From CAYRWM01 sp964428055 (GTDB taxonomy: Bacteria; Bacillota; Clostridia; Christensenellales; Christensenellaceae), in contig CAYRWM010000003.1 of the NCBI GenBank assembly GCA_964428055.1, positions 23,833 through 87,832 of the forward strand: 64,000 nucleotides of DNA. Reading direction: 5' to 3'. This document shows, in pieces, positions 33,513 through 41,804 of this stretch; position 1 is the stretch's first letter, and each line of letters starts with the position of its first letter. Position numbers and translations under genes: made by a program. Below the pieces are notes generated by a model. That model was not told the DNA's origin. It did no database searches and was given only the letters and a program-made list of their open reading frames with translations.

Positions 33513-34604
33513 CTATTCATAACTGGATTCTATAAGACTATCTATTGAAATATAAGCCCCGTCCAATGCATCAATTAAAACTGTTCCGCCACCCAAAAGT
33601 GCTTCTCCGTTGGCCAAATATGTTTCAGGATCGAACGTTCTTATATAAATATCGAAACTGAATATCCAAACCGGGATAGACCATACACGTTCAGGCTTAT
33701 CATAGGCAGTAATATTATAGTAACCCAGCTCAACGTTTTGAGCATAATAATTATACATATATGTTCTCTCAGCTCCCTCGGGCACTATGCCAAGAGAATT
33801 GGCTATCTCATATCCAACATGATCCAGGGCTCTGCCCTTGCATTGTTCAAAATCCAGCAATTCCGTGTTCTTTGCGATTATGCCAACATCTTCCGACATG
33901 TTTTTCCATGAAAACGCATAGACCTCATTATCGGCTACGACTATCGTTATCTCTTCAGTCCCGAATGACGGCTTAAACACATCCTCTGGGGTGCTCTCTT
34001 CTGAAAACACTATGTTTTTGTTCCTTTGCGGCACATAGCAACTCAAACCGTCTGATGGGGACAGTGTATAGTTAAATGCATATGCAATGGATGCTGTTCG
34101 CTCATCAAATTCAGCATCCCATCTCCTGCATGATATGTTCAGTGCTATACACTTATCAATACCTGTGCAAAGCACATCATCAATGTTTAGATCCGCCAAT
34201 ACTTTATCGGCAACAGCCTGCGTTTCTGACGATGGTTCAGCAGAACTATCCACATAATCCTGCACTGAATTATAATAATTCTCTAACTTTTTTTGATGTT
34301 CTATGCTCACAGGATTATATACTTCGTGTTCCGTGTCCTTAAAGCTTGTAACAAGTGTATAAAGATCGTATATATCATCAGCAGACAGATATGCACCTTT
34401 CTGATATATGAAATCACTGCTGNNNNNNNNNNNNNNNNNNNNNNNNNNNNNNNNNNNNNNNNNNNNNNNNNNNNNNNNNNNNNNNNNNNNNNNNNNNNNN
34501 NNNNNNNNNNNNNNNNNNNNNNTGGGCGGAGTATCCGGAGTAGGCTGACATCCTGTAATTGTAATTATTGCCAGTATAAAAACAATGGATAATATTTTTT
34601 TCAT
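33513..34604 (-). CDS. Lipoprotein of unknown function, paralogue 3 of 3 (interrupted by assembly gap)
   Basis: The N-terminus MKKILSIVFILAIITITGC (Cys19) plus QPTPDTPP is present, then the frame enters the run of 100 N (34423-34522) and resumes at SSDFIYQKGAYLSADD. In paralogue 2 these two points lie at about residues 28 and 228, so about 200 residues, or 600 bases, are missing; the N run is a placeholder and not a true length. The remaining C-terminal part is a clear relative (CIALNISCRRWDAEFD, TASIAYAFNYTL, YYNITAYDKPERVWSIPVW, DALDGAYISID) but the most divergent of the three. It is the first gene after the G-tract promoter. Confidence 0.75.
   Translation of the reverse strand: MKKILSIVFILAIITITGCQPTPDTPPXXXXXXXXXXXXXXXXXXXXXXXXXXXXXXXXXXSSDFIYQKGAYLSADDIYDLYTLVTSFKDTEHEVYNPVSIEHQKKLENYYNSVQDYVDSSAEPSSETQAVADKVLADLNIDDVLCTGIDKCIALNISCRRWDAEFDERTASIAYAFNYTLSPSDGLSCYVPQRNKNIVFSEESTPEDVFKPSFGTEEITIVVADNEVYAFSWKNMSEDVGIIAKNTELLDFEQCKGRALDHVGYEIANSLGIVPEGAERTYMYNYYAQNVELGYYNITAYDKPERVWSIPVWIFSFDIYIRTFDPETYLANGEALLGGGTVLIDALDGAYISIDSLIESSYE
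34423..34522. other. Assembly gap (100 N)
   Basis: Exactly 100 undetermined bases inside the first lipoprotein gene. Tandem paralogues probably broke the assembly here. Comparison with the neighbouring copies suggests about 0.6 kb of real sequence. Confidence 0.95.
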
Positions 34605-34670
34605 TTACGAGAAATATCCTGAGAACGGGATACAAGTTGTAATCATTGTTAATCAGTTGGTTATAAGTAC

Positions 34671-34699
34671 AGTTTACAATGAGGGGGGGGGCGAGTCAA
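34671..34699 (-). promoter_or_regulatory. Promoter with G9 tract in the spacer (candidate phase-variable)
   Basis: On the minus strand TTGACT (34699-34694), 17 bases, TAAACT (34676-34671). Nine consecutive G (plus strand 34683-34691) lie entirely inside the spacer. Gain or loss of one G would move the spacing to 18 or 16. The leader to the first lipoprotein ATG is about 60 nt. Confidence 0.6.
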
Positions 34700-34716
34700 T
34701 AACTGAAACATTTCAG

Positions 34717-35685
34717 TCAAAGGAGGCTTGATGCATGTCCTTTTTCAAGGATCGATGCGGCTATGATGCTTTGCGCCGCTCTTCGTTCAAAGAGCTCCGT
34801 ATCATTATCCTTTATGGCTTTCACAAAAGACTCAAGCTCATATACCATGCGGTTGATATCCGGTGATGATACGGTCTTTTCTTCTCCGCCTACGGATATT
34901 GTGCAGCTCCTGAATTCGTTCAGGAGACCTGCGGACCTGGCGTATCCGTTCTCGCATTCCAGATAGCATCCGCTGTCCAAGTCCCTGCACTTGGCGGTCT
35001 CGAGGACGCACTTAAGATCCGGGTAGCCGAGGGTCACGATACCTTCAAGATCAACTCCGTTCGGACCGAACTCGGCATCGTATTTAACGCTCATCGGTGC
35101 ACCGAACAGATCAACAGCCGTGTGAACGCAGTATATGCCCATGTCATTGAGCGCACCGCCTCCTAAGTCCGGGTTCATAATGTTGGGGTTCTTTCCCGCG
35201 AGATAATCGTCGTATTTGGACGAGTATCTGCCGAAGACTATTCGCGCGCTCCTGAATTTTCCGAGATCCTTTAAGGATCTTTTCATTTCAAGATAGGATG
35301 GCATATATACGGTCGTGATCGCTTCAAAGCAGAAGACGCCGTTTTCCCGCGCCGTATCGAATATCAGTCTTGAGTCGGCTTCCGTCAGGGAGGAGGGCTT
35401 TTCAAGGATCACGTGTTTCTTATGTTTCAGAGCGGCGACAGCCTGGTCTTTATGGCAGACGTTCGGCGATGCTATATATACGGTATTTGCTTCCTTGTCA
35501 CCCAGCAGTTCGTCAAAACTGTCGGTGCTGCGTTTTACACCGACGGATGCAGCATAATCCTTCCCGCGCTGCCTGCTCCGCGAGTAGACGAGCACGCACT
35601 GTGTATCGTCATTCAGGGCGATGGCTTCCTGCATGACATTCATTATGCCGCTGGTGCCGACGCTGGCTATCTTTAAGAGACTCAT
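34717..35685 (-). CDS. Gfo/Idh/MocA family oxidoreductase (1)
   Basis: A 322-residue NAD(P)-dependent dehydrogenase-like protein. The N-terminal Rossmann fold starts KIASVGTSGIMNVMQEAI. The catalytic EKP motif is VILEKPSSLTEADS. The C-terminal sheet domain has LGGGALNDMGIYCVHTAVDLFG, with the His in place of the usual active-site region. Substrates of the family are mostly sugars or cyclitols; this one is undetermined. It diverges from the aminotransferase operon, from which it is separated by 153 bases, and is the only one of six Gfo/Idh proteins here that is on the minus strand. Confidence 0.85.
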   Translation of the reverse strand: MSLLKIASVGTSGIMNVMQEAIALNDDTQCVLVYSRSRQRGKDYAASVGVKRSTDSFDELLGDKEANTVYIASPNVCHKDQAVAALKHKKHVILEKPSSLTEADSRLIFDTARENGVFCFEAITTVYMPSYLEMKRSLKDLGKFRSARIVFGRYSSKYDDYLAGKNPNIMNPDLGGGALNDMGIYCVHTAVDLFGAPMSVKYDAEFGPNGVDLEGIVTLGYPDLKCVLETAKCRDLDSGCYLECENGYARSAGLLNEFRSCTISVGGEEKTVSSPDINRMVYELESFVKAIKDNDTELFERRAAQSIIAASILEKGHASSLL

Positions 35686-35742
35686 TTTGGCTCCGTTCCT
35701 AAGGTTTTTTCTGATAATATTATATCATTTTAGAGAAAAGCA

Positions 35743-35771
35743 TTGAAACACAAAACAGTTGATAATATAAT
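35743..35771 (+). promoter_or_regulatory. Promoter of the aminotransferase operon
   Basis: TTGAAA (35743-35748), 17 bases, TATAAT (35766-35771). A strong promoter, directly followed by a palindrome. Confidence 0.78.
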
Positions 35772-35772
35772 A

Positions 35773-35793
35773 TTAGTAAAGTAACTTAACTAA
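35773..35793. promoter_or_regulatory. Candidate ROK operator upstream of the aminotransferase operon
   Basis: TTAGTAAAGT-A-ACTTAACTAA is a 21-bp palindrome with one mismatched pair, covering the expected transcription start. Its TTAGT/ACTAA ends recall operators of ROK (XylR/NagC) regulators. A ROK gene is the fourth gene of this operon. Confidence 0.65.
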
Positions 35794-35838
35794 TACCTTT
35801 TTCAAGCGTACAAAACTAAATAAAGCGAGGTTTATATC

Positions 35839-37110
35839 ATGGCTGAAAAGAAAGAAATCGTAATGAACGCAGCAGGTGTGGCCGAACTCGGTTTTCCCAT
35901 GTGGCCCCAGTTCAATGAGAAGTCATACGAGGATATCCAAGTACCCTTAAAGAACGGTCTCGTCAACTACTGGACAGGCCCCAAGGGCATGGAGTTCGAA
36001 GAAGCCTTCAGAAAGTTCGAAGGAGCGGCTATGGCCGTATCCGTGACCAACGGCACAGCGGCTCTACACGTGGGTATATCGGCTCTGGGCATTGGCCCCG
36101 GGGACGAGGTCATAGTGCCTTCTTATTCATTCATAGCTTCGTCATTTGCCGTAGTTCAGGCAGGCGCTATACCGATCTTCTGCGATGTAACGCTGGATCA
36201 TACTCTGGATCCCGCACAGATAGAGAGCAAGATAACGGACAGGACAAAAGGCATAGTCGTCGTTCACCTTTACGGCGTTGTGGCTGACATGGATCCCATC
36301 ATGGAGATAGCCAAAAAACACGGACTGTATGTCATTGAGGACGTGGCTCAGTGCATAGGCGGCGAGTATAAGGGTAAGAAGACCGGCACGATAGGCGATG
36401 TCGGATGCTTCTCCTTCTGTCAGTCAAAGCACTTCACGACAGGCGGCGAAGGCGGCATGGTCGTGACGATGGACGAGGATTTAGGCTGGGAGTGCAGGAG
36501 CATAAGGGACCACGGATACGACGTCAAGGAGAGGATGAACATGCTGGCCCTTGAGGAAAAGCTCCCCTACATCCACAGGAGAGTGGGATACAACTTCAGG
36601 ATGACTGAGATACAGTCCATAATAGGCCTGAATGAGCTCGAGAGATTCGAGGACTGGAATCTCCCGACCAGGAGGAAGTACGCAAGGATGTACGATGAGG
36701 CTTTCGCGGGCCTCAAGGGCGTAAAGAAACTCCCGTACAATGATGCCGACAGGGTAAACGCGTACTGGTGGTATCCGATAATACTCGATACCGACGTTCT
36801 TGACATAGAGGCACCGGAATTCTTAAAAGAGATGCAGAAGCAGAAGATACCGTGCTACGGCATACAGTGGCCGGAAGCCTACGAGGAGCTGGCATACAAG
36901 GAAAAGAACGGTTTCGGTGAAGCGAAGTTCCCGTTCATGAGCGCGGAGTATTCGGATCAGACTGTTGATTACAAAAAGCAGCTCTGTCCTGTGGCAAAAT
37001 CTTTAAGAGCGAAGACGGTAAACCTTTTCCTGCATCCGAGCTGGGAGGAAGTGCACATACAGAGATGTATAGATATCTTCAAACAGGTCCTCGAAGAAAA
37101 CCTTAAGTAA
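35839..37110 (+). CDS. DegT/DnrJ/EryC1/StrS-family PLP aminotransferase
   Basis: A 423-residue sugar or cyclitol aminotransferase. The family acts on keto-sugars or keto-cyclitols with glutamate or glutamine as donor. The PLP Lys197 lies in SKHFTTGGEGG; other motifs are TNGTAALHVGISALGIGPGDEVIVPSYSF-type region (residues about 75-100), EDVAQCIGG and the substrate segment YNFRMTEIQSIIGL. It is the first gene of an operon with three Gfo/Idh dehydrogenases and a ROK regulator; paired with a dehydrogenase it could interconvert an amino-sugar and its keto or hydroxy form in either direction. Well preceded by a ribosome site (AGCGAGG). Confidence 0.92.
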   Translation: MAEKKEIVMNAAGVAELGFPMWPQFNEKSYEDIQVPLKNGLVNYWTGPKGMEFEEAFRKFEGAAMAVSVTNGTAALHVGISALGIGPGDEVIVPSYSFIASSFAVVQAGAIPIFCDVTLDHTLDPAQIESKITDRTKGIVVVHLYGVVADMDPIMEIAKKHGLYVIEDVAQCIGGEYKGKKTGTIGDVGCFSFCQSKHFTTGGEGGMVVTMDEDLGWECRSIRDHGYDVKERMNMLALEEKLPYIHRRVGYNFRMTEIQSIIGLNELERFEDWNLPTRRKYARMYDEAFAGLKGVKKLPYNDADRVNAYWWYPIILDTDVLDIEAPEFLKEMQKQKIPCYGIQWPEAYEELAYKEKNGFGEAKFPFMSAEYSDQTVDYKKQLCPVAKSLRAKTVNLFLHPSWEEVHIQRCIDIFKQVLEENLK

Positions 37111-37118
37111 ACGGGGGT

Positions 37119-38165
37119 ATGAAAAAGATGAAACTCAGATGGGGCGTTATAGGCGCAGGAGGCATAGCTGACAGAAGGACCATTCCCGGCATGATGGAGG
37201 CAGAGAACGCAGAGCTCGTTGCCGTGATGGAAGTAGAGCAGAGTCTGGCTGATTCGATTAAAGAAAAGTACGGTGCCAAGGCTGCTTATGACAATGCGGA
37301 TGACCTGCTCGCGCGCGATGATATTGACGCTGTGTACATCGCTTCTCCTGTGATATGCCACGAGGAAGCGGCGGTAAAGGCGGCTGAAGCAGGCAAGCAT
37401 ATTCTTATAGAAAAACCCATAGCTCTGACGTCGGCCAAAGCGCAGGAGATAATAGACTACTGCGATAAAAAAGGCATCAAGGTCGGAGCCGGCTTTATGA
37501 TGAGGTTTGCGGCGTATCATCAGCTGCTAAAAGGCGAGATAAAGAAACTCGGACAGCTGACAAACGCCGCTGGCCAGTTTACATGCTGGTATCCGGATAT
37601 TGAGGGTGCCTGGAGGCAGATAAAAAGTCTGGGCGGCGGTGGTGCGCTCATGGATATGGGTGTTCACCTGATAGATCTAATCCAGTATATAACCGGAGAG
37701 AAGATCGTATCAGTTGCGGCATTTAACGATACCATGACGTTCGGCTATGAAGTTGAAGACGCTTCGGCTATCCTCGGCAAACTTGAGAGCGGAGCTTATG
37801 TTAACATCAATTCCAATTTCAATATTCCGGATGAAGCTGCAAAATGGCGCATGGAGTTCTACGGCACAGGCGGCAGGATAATCTGTGATGAGACAATAGG
37901 TCAGGTGGAAGGCGGCACTGTGGAAGCACTGTTCACCGGCGAAGCCAAGGATTACGACGCGCAGCAGGACAAAAAGTCCGCGGGCAAGACCGTGTACGAT
38001 GTTGAATTCGGAAACATGTATACAAAAGAGATTGAGAGTTTTTCGGATTCCGTGCTTAATGGCAAGCCTCTCGAGTCTCCTGCGTCCGAAGCGATATATG
38101 TGCAGAAGGTCATCGAAGCTGCGTATAAGAGTTCCGAAGAAAAGACTTTTGTTGATGTTATATAG
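37119..38165 (+). CDS. Gfo/Idh/MocA family oxidoreductase (2)
   Basis: A 348-residue dehydrogenase. The NAD(P) motif is WGVIGAGGIADRR, the catalytic EKP is ILIEKPIALTSAKA, and the C-terminal domain has GGGGALMDMGVHLIDLIQYITG with the expected Asp/His pair. It follows the aminotransferase by eight bases. The ATG at 37119 is close to the GGGGG tract, and the next in-frame ATG at 37128 has the better spacing, so the protein may start three residues later. Probably oxidises or reduces the ring of the sugar or cyclitol handled by the aminotransferase. Confidence 0.88.
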   Translation: MKKMKLRWGVIGAGGIADRRTIPGMMEAENAELVAVMEVEQSLADSIKEKYGAKAAYDNADDLLARDDIDAVYIASPVICHEEAAVKAAEAGKHILIEKPIALTSAKAQEIIDYCDKKGIKVGAGFMMRFAAYHQLLKGEIKKLGQLTNAAGQFTCWYPDIEGAWRQIKSLGGGGALMDMGVHLIDLIQYITGEKIVSVAAFNDTMTFGYEVEDASAILGKLESGAYVNINSNFNIPDEAAKWRMEFYGTGGRIICDETIGQVEGGTVEALFTGEAKDYDAQQDKKSAGKTVYDVEFGNMYTKEIESFSDSVLNGKPLESPASEAIYVQKVIEAAYKSSEEKTFVDVI

Positions 38166-38177
38166 GGGGATAGGAAT

Positions 38178-39185
38178 ATGTTGAATTTTGCGATACTGGG
38201 TGCGGGTGCCATGGGAGGCGCCCATACGAACGGACTGGCGTCTATCGAGAATGATAAGGTAAAGTATATCGCGGTCTGCGATATCGATGAGGAAAAGGCT
38301 AAAGCATTTGCTGCCGAGCATGGTATACCCAAAGTATATACGGATATAAACGACATGCTGAAAGATGATGAAATAGATGTCGTCGATCTTTGTCTTCCGA
38401 GCCATATGCATGAAAAGTTCGGGATAATGGTATGCGAGGCAAAAAAACATCTGCTGGTGGAAAAACCCATCGCTTTTGAAGTGGAGCCAGCGAAGAGAAT
38501 ATATGATGCGGCAAAGAAGAACGGCGTCAGAATCATGACTGCTCAGGTGCTCCGGTTCTGGCCCGAATACAAAAAGATAAAGGAATTGTATGACGAAGGC
38601 GTTTTCGGAACAGTCCGTCATATCTATGCCGCGAGACTGGGACAGCTGCCTGACTGGGGCGGCGGATGGTATGCGGATCCTGCGAAGTCGGGTGAGACAA
38701 TGCTCAATCTTACGCTGCACGACATAGATTTCCTGCATTATATGCTGGGCAAGCCCGTCAGCGTCTACAGTGCAGGTGTGCGGGATGAAACCGGATGCTA
38801 CAACGACATTATGAACGTTTTTAAGTGGGAGAGTGGCGTGAACGCGATTGTGGACGGTTCACTCTCCATGACCCCAAGCTATCCCTTTACCATGAGGTTC
38901 AGGATAGCCGGCTCAAAAGCAACAGCAGAGTTTACGTATATTGCGGGAGTAAATATCGGTCCTGACAGTACCTCGGATCTCATACTCTACAGGCCGGGCG
39001 AAGAACCGGAGAAGCTGAATGTGCCGCAGATCGACGGATACGGATCGGAAGTGCTTTATTTCGCTGACTGCATCGAAAAGGGAGCGGACACTGAGCTTAT
39101 GAGCGAGGAGAGTATACTTACTGTCCTTAATTCGATCATGAAGGCTAAGGAATCTCTTACTGACAACAAGGTGAAAGAACTCTGA
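38178..39185 (+). CDS. Gfo/Idh/MocA family oxidoreductase (3)
   Basis: A 335-residue dehydrogenase with ILGAGAMGGAHTNGLA, the EKP motif LLVEKPIAFEVEPAK and the substrate segment TAQVLRFWPEYKKIKELYDEG followed by LTLHDIDFLHYMLG. The AQVLRFWPEY segment and the HDxDF motif are shared with the product of the gene at 50539, so these two are closer paralogues of each other than of their operon neighbours and may act on related substrates. Ribosome site GGGGGATAGGA. Confidence 0.88.
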   Translation: MLNFAILGAGAMGGAHTNGLASIENDKVKYIAVCDIDEEKAKAFAAEHGIPKVYTDINDMLKDDEIDVVDLCLPSHMHEKFGIMVCEAKKHLLVEKPIAFEVEPAKRIYDAAKKNGVRIMTAQVLRFWPEYKKIKELYDEGVFGTVRHIYAARLGQLPDWGGGWYADPAKSGETMLNLTLHDIDFLHYMLGKPVSVYSAGVRDETGCYNDIMNVFKWESGVNAIVDGSLSMTPSYPFTMRFRIAGSKATAEFTYIAGVNIGPDSTSDLILYRPGEEPEKLNVPQIDGYGSEVLYFADCIEKGADTELMSEESILTVLNSIMKAKESLTDNKVKEL

Positions 39186-39186
39186 T

Positions 39187-40389
39187 ATGAGAAACGGCCA
39201 GAGTGAAAGGTTCGGGAATATAAAGGAAAAGAACCTAAAGCTTCTATTTAATATGATATGCGACAGGCCGGGCATATCCAGGGCCCAGCTCTCAAGGGAT
39301 ACCGGTCTGTCAAAACCGGCAGTATCGGAGCTTGCGGACGAACTCGTGAACAGCGGGTATGTCAGGATGTCGGGTACCGATGAATCCGGTAAAGCGGGGA
39401 GACGCGCGGTATGTCTGGAACCGGATCCTTCTTACGGTGTATTTATAAGCATAGCGCTCGGCGAGCGGACAGCGGATGTTAGGGTATATGATTTCGCACT
39501 GGGTCTTTTAGAGGAGTTCACCTTCGGTATTGAATACACAAAGGGATGTATAGCAAGCCTGACGGACAGGATACTGGCGTCATCGGAAGTCATATCTTTG
39601 TCCCGGGTGGTGTGCACATGCTTTTCACTACCGGCCGCTGTCGATTCGAACCGCAGCGAGATACGTTCAACGGTTCTTGATTTCGACGGATCCCTCAATC
39701 TGATTAAGGAGATAGAATCACTCGGCGTATCAGGGACGAAAGCTATAGTCAACGAGACGATAGCATACTGCTATGAGGAATATGCTTCTTTTAAGGACGA
39801 TACTGAGGACATGCTGTTCATTGAAGTATCAGACGGCGTAGGAGCCGGCATAGTCATCGGCGGGAAAGTCTTCAGAGGAGCAGGCGGATCTGCAGGCGAA
39901 TTCGGACACACGAGCGTGGATGCGGACGGCCCTGTGTGCTGCTGCGGCCGGAGAGGATGCCTGGAACAGTACATATCAAAGAAAGCCATAATCGCTTCAG
40001 CTGTGGGTAGCGGCGTAATAAAAGACGGTGCGGAAGGTCTTGCCGGAATCAGCGAAAAATATGCGGGCGGCAACAGCAAAGCCGTAAAGCTATACGAAAA
40101 CATTTCGGATAAGCTGGCTTTCGGACTGGGCAATATGGTCGCGATGTTCGATATATCGCTGATTGTTATCGGTGGAGGTATCGAGGTACTCGGTGCAGGC
40201 TTCCTTGATATGGTGAGAATGAAAACGGAAAACTATATGATTTCCGGAGAGTACAGAACGCGGGGCAGACTTGCGATCACGTATTCAAATCTGGCACCCG
40301 ATTCCAAGAATCTGGGTTCGGCGAGATACTTCCGTGATAACATACTCAATCTGAGTTGCGGACCTGAAGACGGTATATATTACATTTAA
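39187..40389 (+). CDS. ROK-family transcriptional regulator (1), zinc site intact
   Basis: A 400-residue NagC/XylR-type regulator. The N-terminal winged helix (residues about 10-65) has PGISRAQLSRDTGLSKPAVSELADELV. The sugar-binding half keeps GGSAGEFGHTSVD and the zinc motif CCCGRRGCLEQY (Cys251-Cys258), so it can be expected to bind a sugar-type ligand. It lies inside the aminotransferase operon, two bases after the preceding stop, and probably binds the palindrome at 35773. That pairing is inferred from position. Confidence 0.88.
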   Translation: MRNGQSERFGNIKEKNLKLLFNMICDRPGISRAQLSRDTGLSKPAVSELADELVNSGYVRMSGTDESGKAGRRAVCLEPDPSYGVFISIALGERTADVRVYDFALGLLEEFTFGIEYTKGCIASLTDRILASSEVISLSRVVCTCFSLPAAVDSNRSEIRSTVLDFDGSLNLIKEIESLGVSGTKAIVNETIAYCYEEYASFKDDTEDMLFIEVSDGVGAGIVIGGKVFRGAGGSAGEFGHTSVDADGPVCCCGRRGCLEQYISKKAIIASAVGSGVIKDGAEGLAGISEKYAGGNSKAVKLYENISDKLAFGLGNMVAMFDISLIVIGGGIEVLGAGFLDMVRMKTENYMISGEYRTRGRLAITYSNLAPDSKNLGSARYFRDNILNLSCGPEDGIYYI

Positions 40390-40411
40390 GAAAAAGGACA
40401 GGAGAAGAGAA

Positions 40412-41587
40412 ATGAAAAAAATGAGAGTCGGCGTTGTGGGCTGCGGTGTCATAAGCGATATCTATTTAAGCAATGCTGCTAAATTTGCCGGATATGATGT
40501 CATAGCCCTTTCGGATTTAAATAACGACAGGGCAGTCGCGCAGGCAGAGAAGTACGGCATAGAAAAGGTGTATTCATATGACGACATGCTAAGTGACCCG
40601 GAAGTCGAGATAATAATGAACCTGACGGTGCATGCCGCTCATACACCGCTGTGCATGAAGGCTCTCGAAGCCGGCAAGCATATATATAATGAAAAGCCGC
40701 TTGGTGCGACTTTTGAGGAAGCCAAACAGATAATAGCATTGGCTAAGGAAAAGGGACTGTATGTCGGAAGCGCTCCGGATACCATACTCGGCGGAAGGAC
40801 GCAGATGATAAGGAAATGCATCGATGACGGCAAGATCGGTTTTCCTGTCGGCGGCGTTGCGTACATGACATGCCACGGGCACGAATGCTGGCATGCGAAT
40901 CCATTCTTTGTATACGGTCCAAAAGGTACCGGCGCCGGACCTATTTTCGATATGGGTCCGTATTATCTGACCACTCTCGTATATCTGCTTGGTCCTGTAA
41001 AGAGAGTGTGCGGCATGGTCAGCACTCCTTTTAAAGAGAGATTCATAACAAATCCCGACCTTTACGGTCAGAAGATAAAAGTCGATGTCCCGACCCATAT
41101 CAATGGACTGATCGAGTTTGAAAACAGTGCCATAGTGAATGCGATAATAACGTATGATGTCTGGGATTCTCATCTGCCGAGAGTCGAGATATTTGGTAGC
41201 GAAGGGACTATAAGCATGTGCGAGAGAGATCCTCTGTGCGGGCCGGATGATTTCGAGGGCGAGATAGAATACAGATACATGGACGATTCCGACTGGCTCG
41301 GGTTCCCGTCAACTCTTCCGAGGCATGACGCTACCGAATGGGACAGGATAAAAACTGTGTTCGGCTACAATCAGAACACCAGAGGAGTCGGTCTTGCCGA
41401 GATGGTATACAGCATCCAGACGGGGAAGAAGAACATAGCGAACGGCGATATGGCAACGCATGTCATAGAGATAGGCCACGGCATACATGAATCGTGTGCG
41501 ACCGGACAGTACTATGATATGACGACAACGGTAGAACGTCCCGGTACGCTGCCGCTGGATCATGTGGAATTTTCGGATGTTTTTTGA
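40412..41587 (+). CDS. Gfo/Idh/MocA family oxidoreductase (4)
   Basis: A 391-residue dehydrogenase, longer than the others in the C-terminal domain. Motifs: VGVVGCGVISDIYLSNAAKF, NEKPLGATFEEAKQI and GPIFDMGPYYLTTLVYLLGP. The usual His of the DxGxH region is Tyr here (MGPYYL), as in a subset of the family that acts on larger sugars. It is the last gene of the aminotransferase operon, with ribosome site CAGGAGA. The adjacent ABC importer has its own promoter. Confidence 0.86.
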   Translation: MKKMRVGVVGCGVISDIYLSNAAKFAGYDVIALSDLNNDRAVAQAEKYGIEKVYSYDDMLSDPEVEIIMNLTVHAAHTPLCMKALEAGKHIYNEKPLGATFEEAKQIIALAKEKGLYVGSAPDTILGGRTQMIRKCIDDGKIGFPVGGVAYMTCHGHECWHANPFFVYGPKGTGAGPIFDMGPYYLTTLVYLLGPVKRVCGMVSTPFKERFITNPDLYGQKIKVDVPTHINGLIEFENSAIVNAIITYDVWDSHLPRVEIFGSEGTISMCERDPLCGPDDFEGEIEYRYMDDSDWLGFPSTLPRHDATEWDRIKTVFGYNQNTRGVGLAEMVYSIQTGKKNIANGDMATHVIEIGHGIHESCATGQYYDMTTTVERPGTLPLDHVEFSDVF

Positions 41588-41633
41588 ACCGGGCTCGTGG
41601 ATAAAAAAAGATATAACAATATAGATAAAAATC

Positions 41634-41662
41634 TTGATATTGTGAGTTAATTTTGTTAAAAT
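41634..41662 (+). promoter_or_regulatory. Promoter of ABC importer operon 1
   Basis: TTGATA (41634-41639), 17 bases, TAAAAT (41657-41662). The expected start of transcription, near 41669, falls at the edge of the palindromic operator. Confidence 0.72.
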
Positions 41663-41666
41663 AATA

Positions 41667-41701
41667 TTAGTAATTAATCCGTCGAACGGATTAATTACTA
41701 A
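41667..41701. promoter_or_regulatory. Shared palindromic operator, copy 1
   Basis: A perfect inverted repeat with 16-base arms and a three-base centre (CGA). The core, TAATTAATCCGT, three bases, then its reverse complement, occupies 41671-41697 and recurs at 49328 and 55317. It is placed directly after the -10 box, so a bound protein would block initiation. Confidence 0.82.
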
Positions 41702-41768
41702 GAACTATCTTTTTAACTAATAAGTACCAGAATAATTGAATATCGTTAATAATTCTTTCTTTTGGTGA

Positions 41769-41789
41769 TATACCATTTATTTTGGTATA
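41769..41789 (+). other. Leader hairpin before the substrate-binding protein gene
   Basis: TATACCA and TGGTATA pair around a seven-base loop, just upstream of the AAAAGGAGGG ribosome site. Probably protects the abundant binding-protein mRNA; a translation control role is possible. Confidence 0.4.
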
Positions 41790-41804
41790 AAAAAGGAGGG
41801 CAAA

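Noticed and set aside
34683..34691. The G9 tract as a mere assembly artefact next to the N gap
   Set aside because: It is 160 bases from the gap, is flanked by unique sequence and sits exactly between well-spaced promoter boxes; length uncertainty remains possible.
35839..41587. Kanosamine/neotrehalosadiamine-type biosynthesis (DegT aminotransferase plus Gfo/Idh plus HAD phosphatase)
   Set aside because: No HAD phosphatase or glycosyltransferase is present in this block, while importers, deacylases and ROK regulators point to uptake and catabolism.
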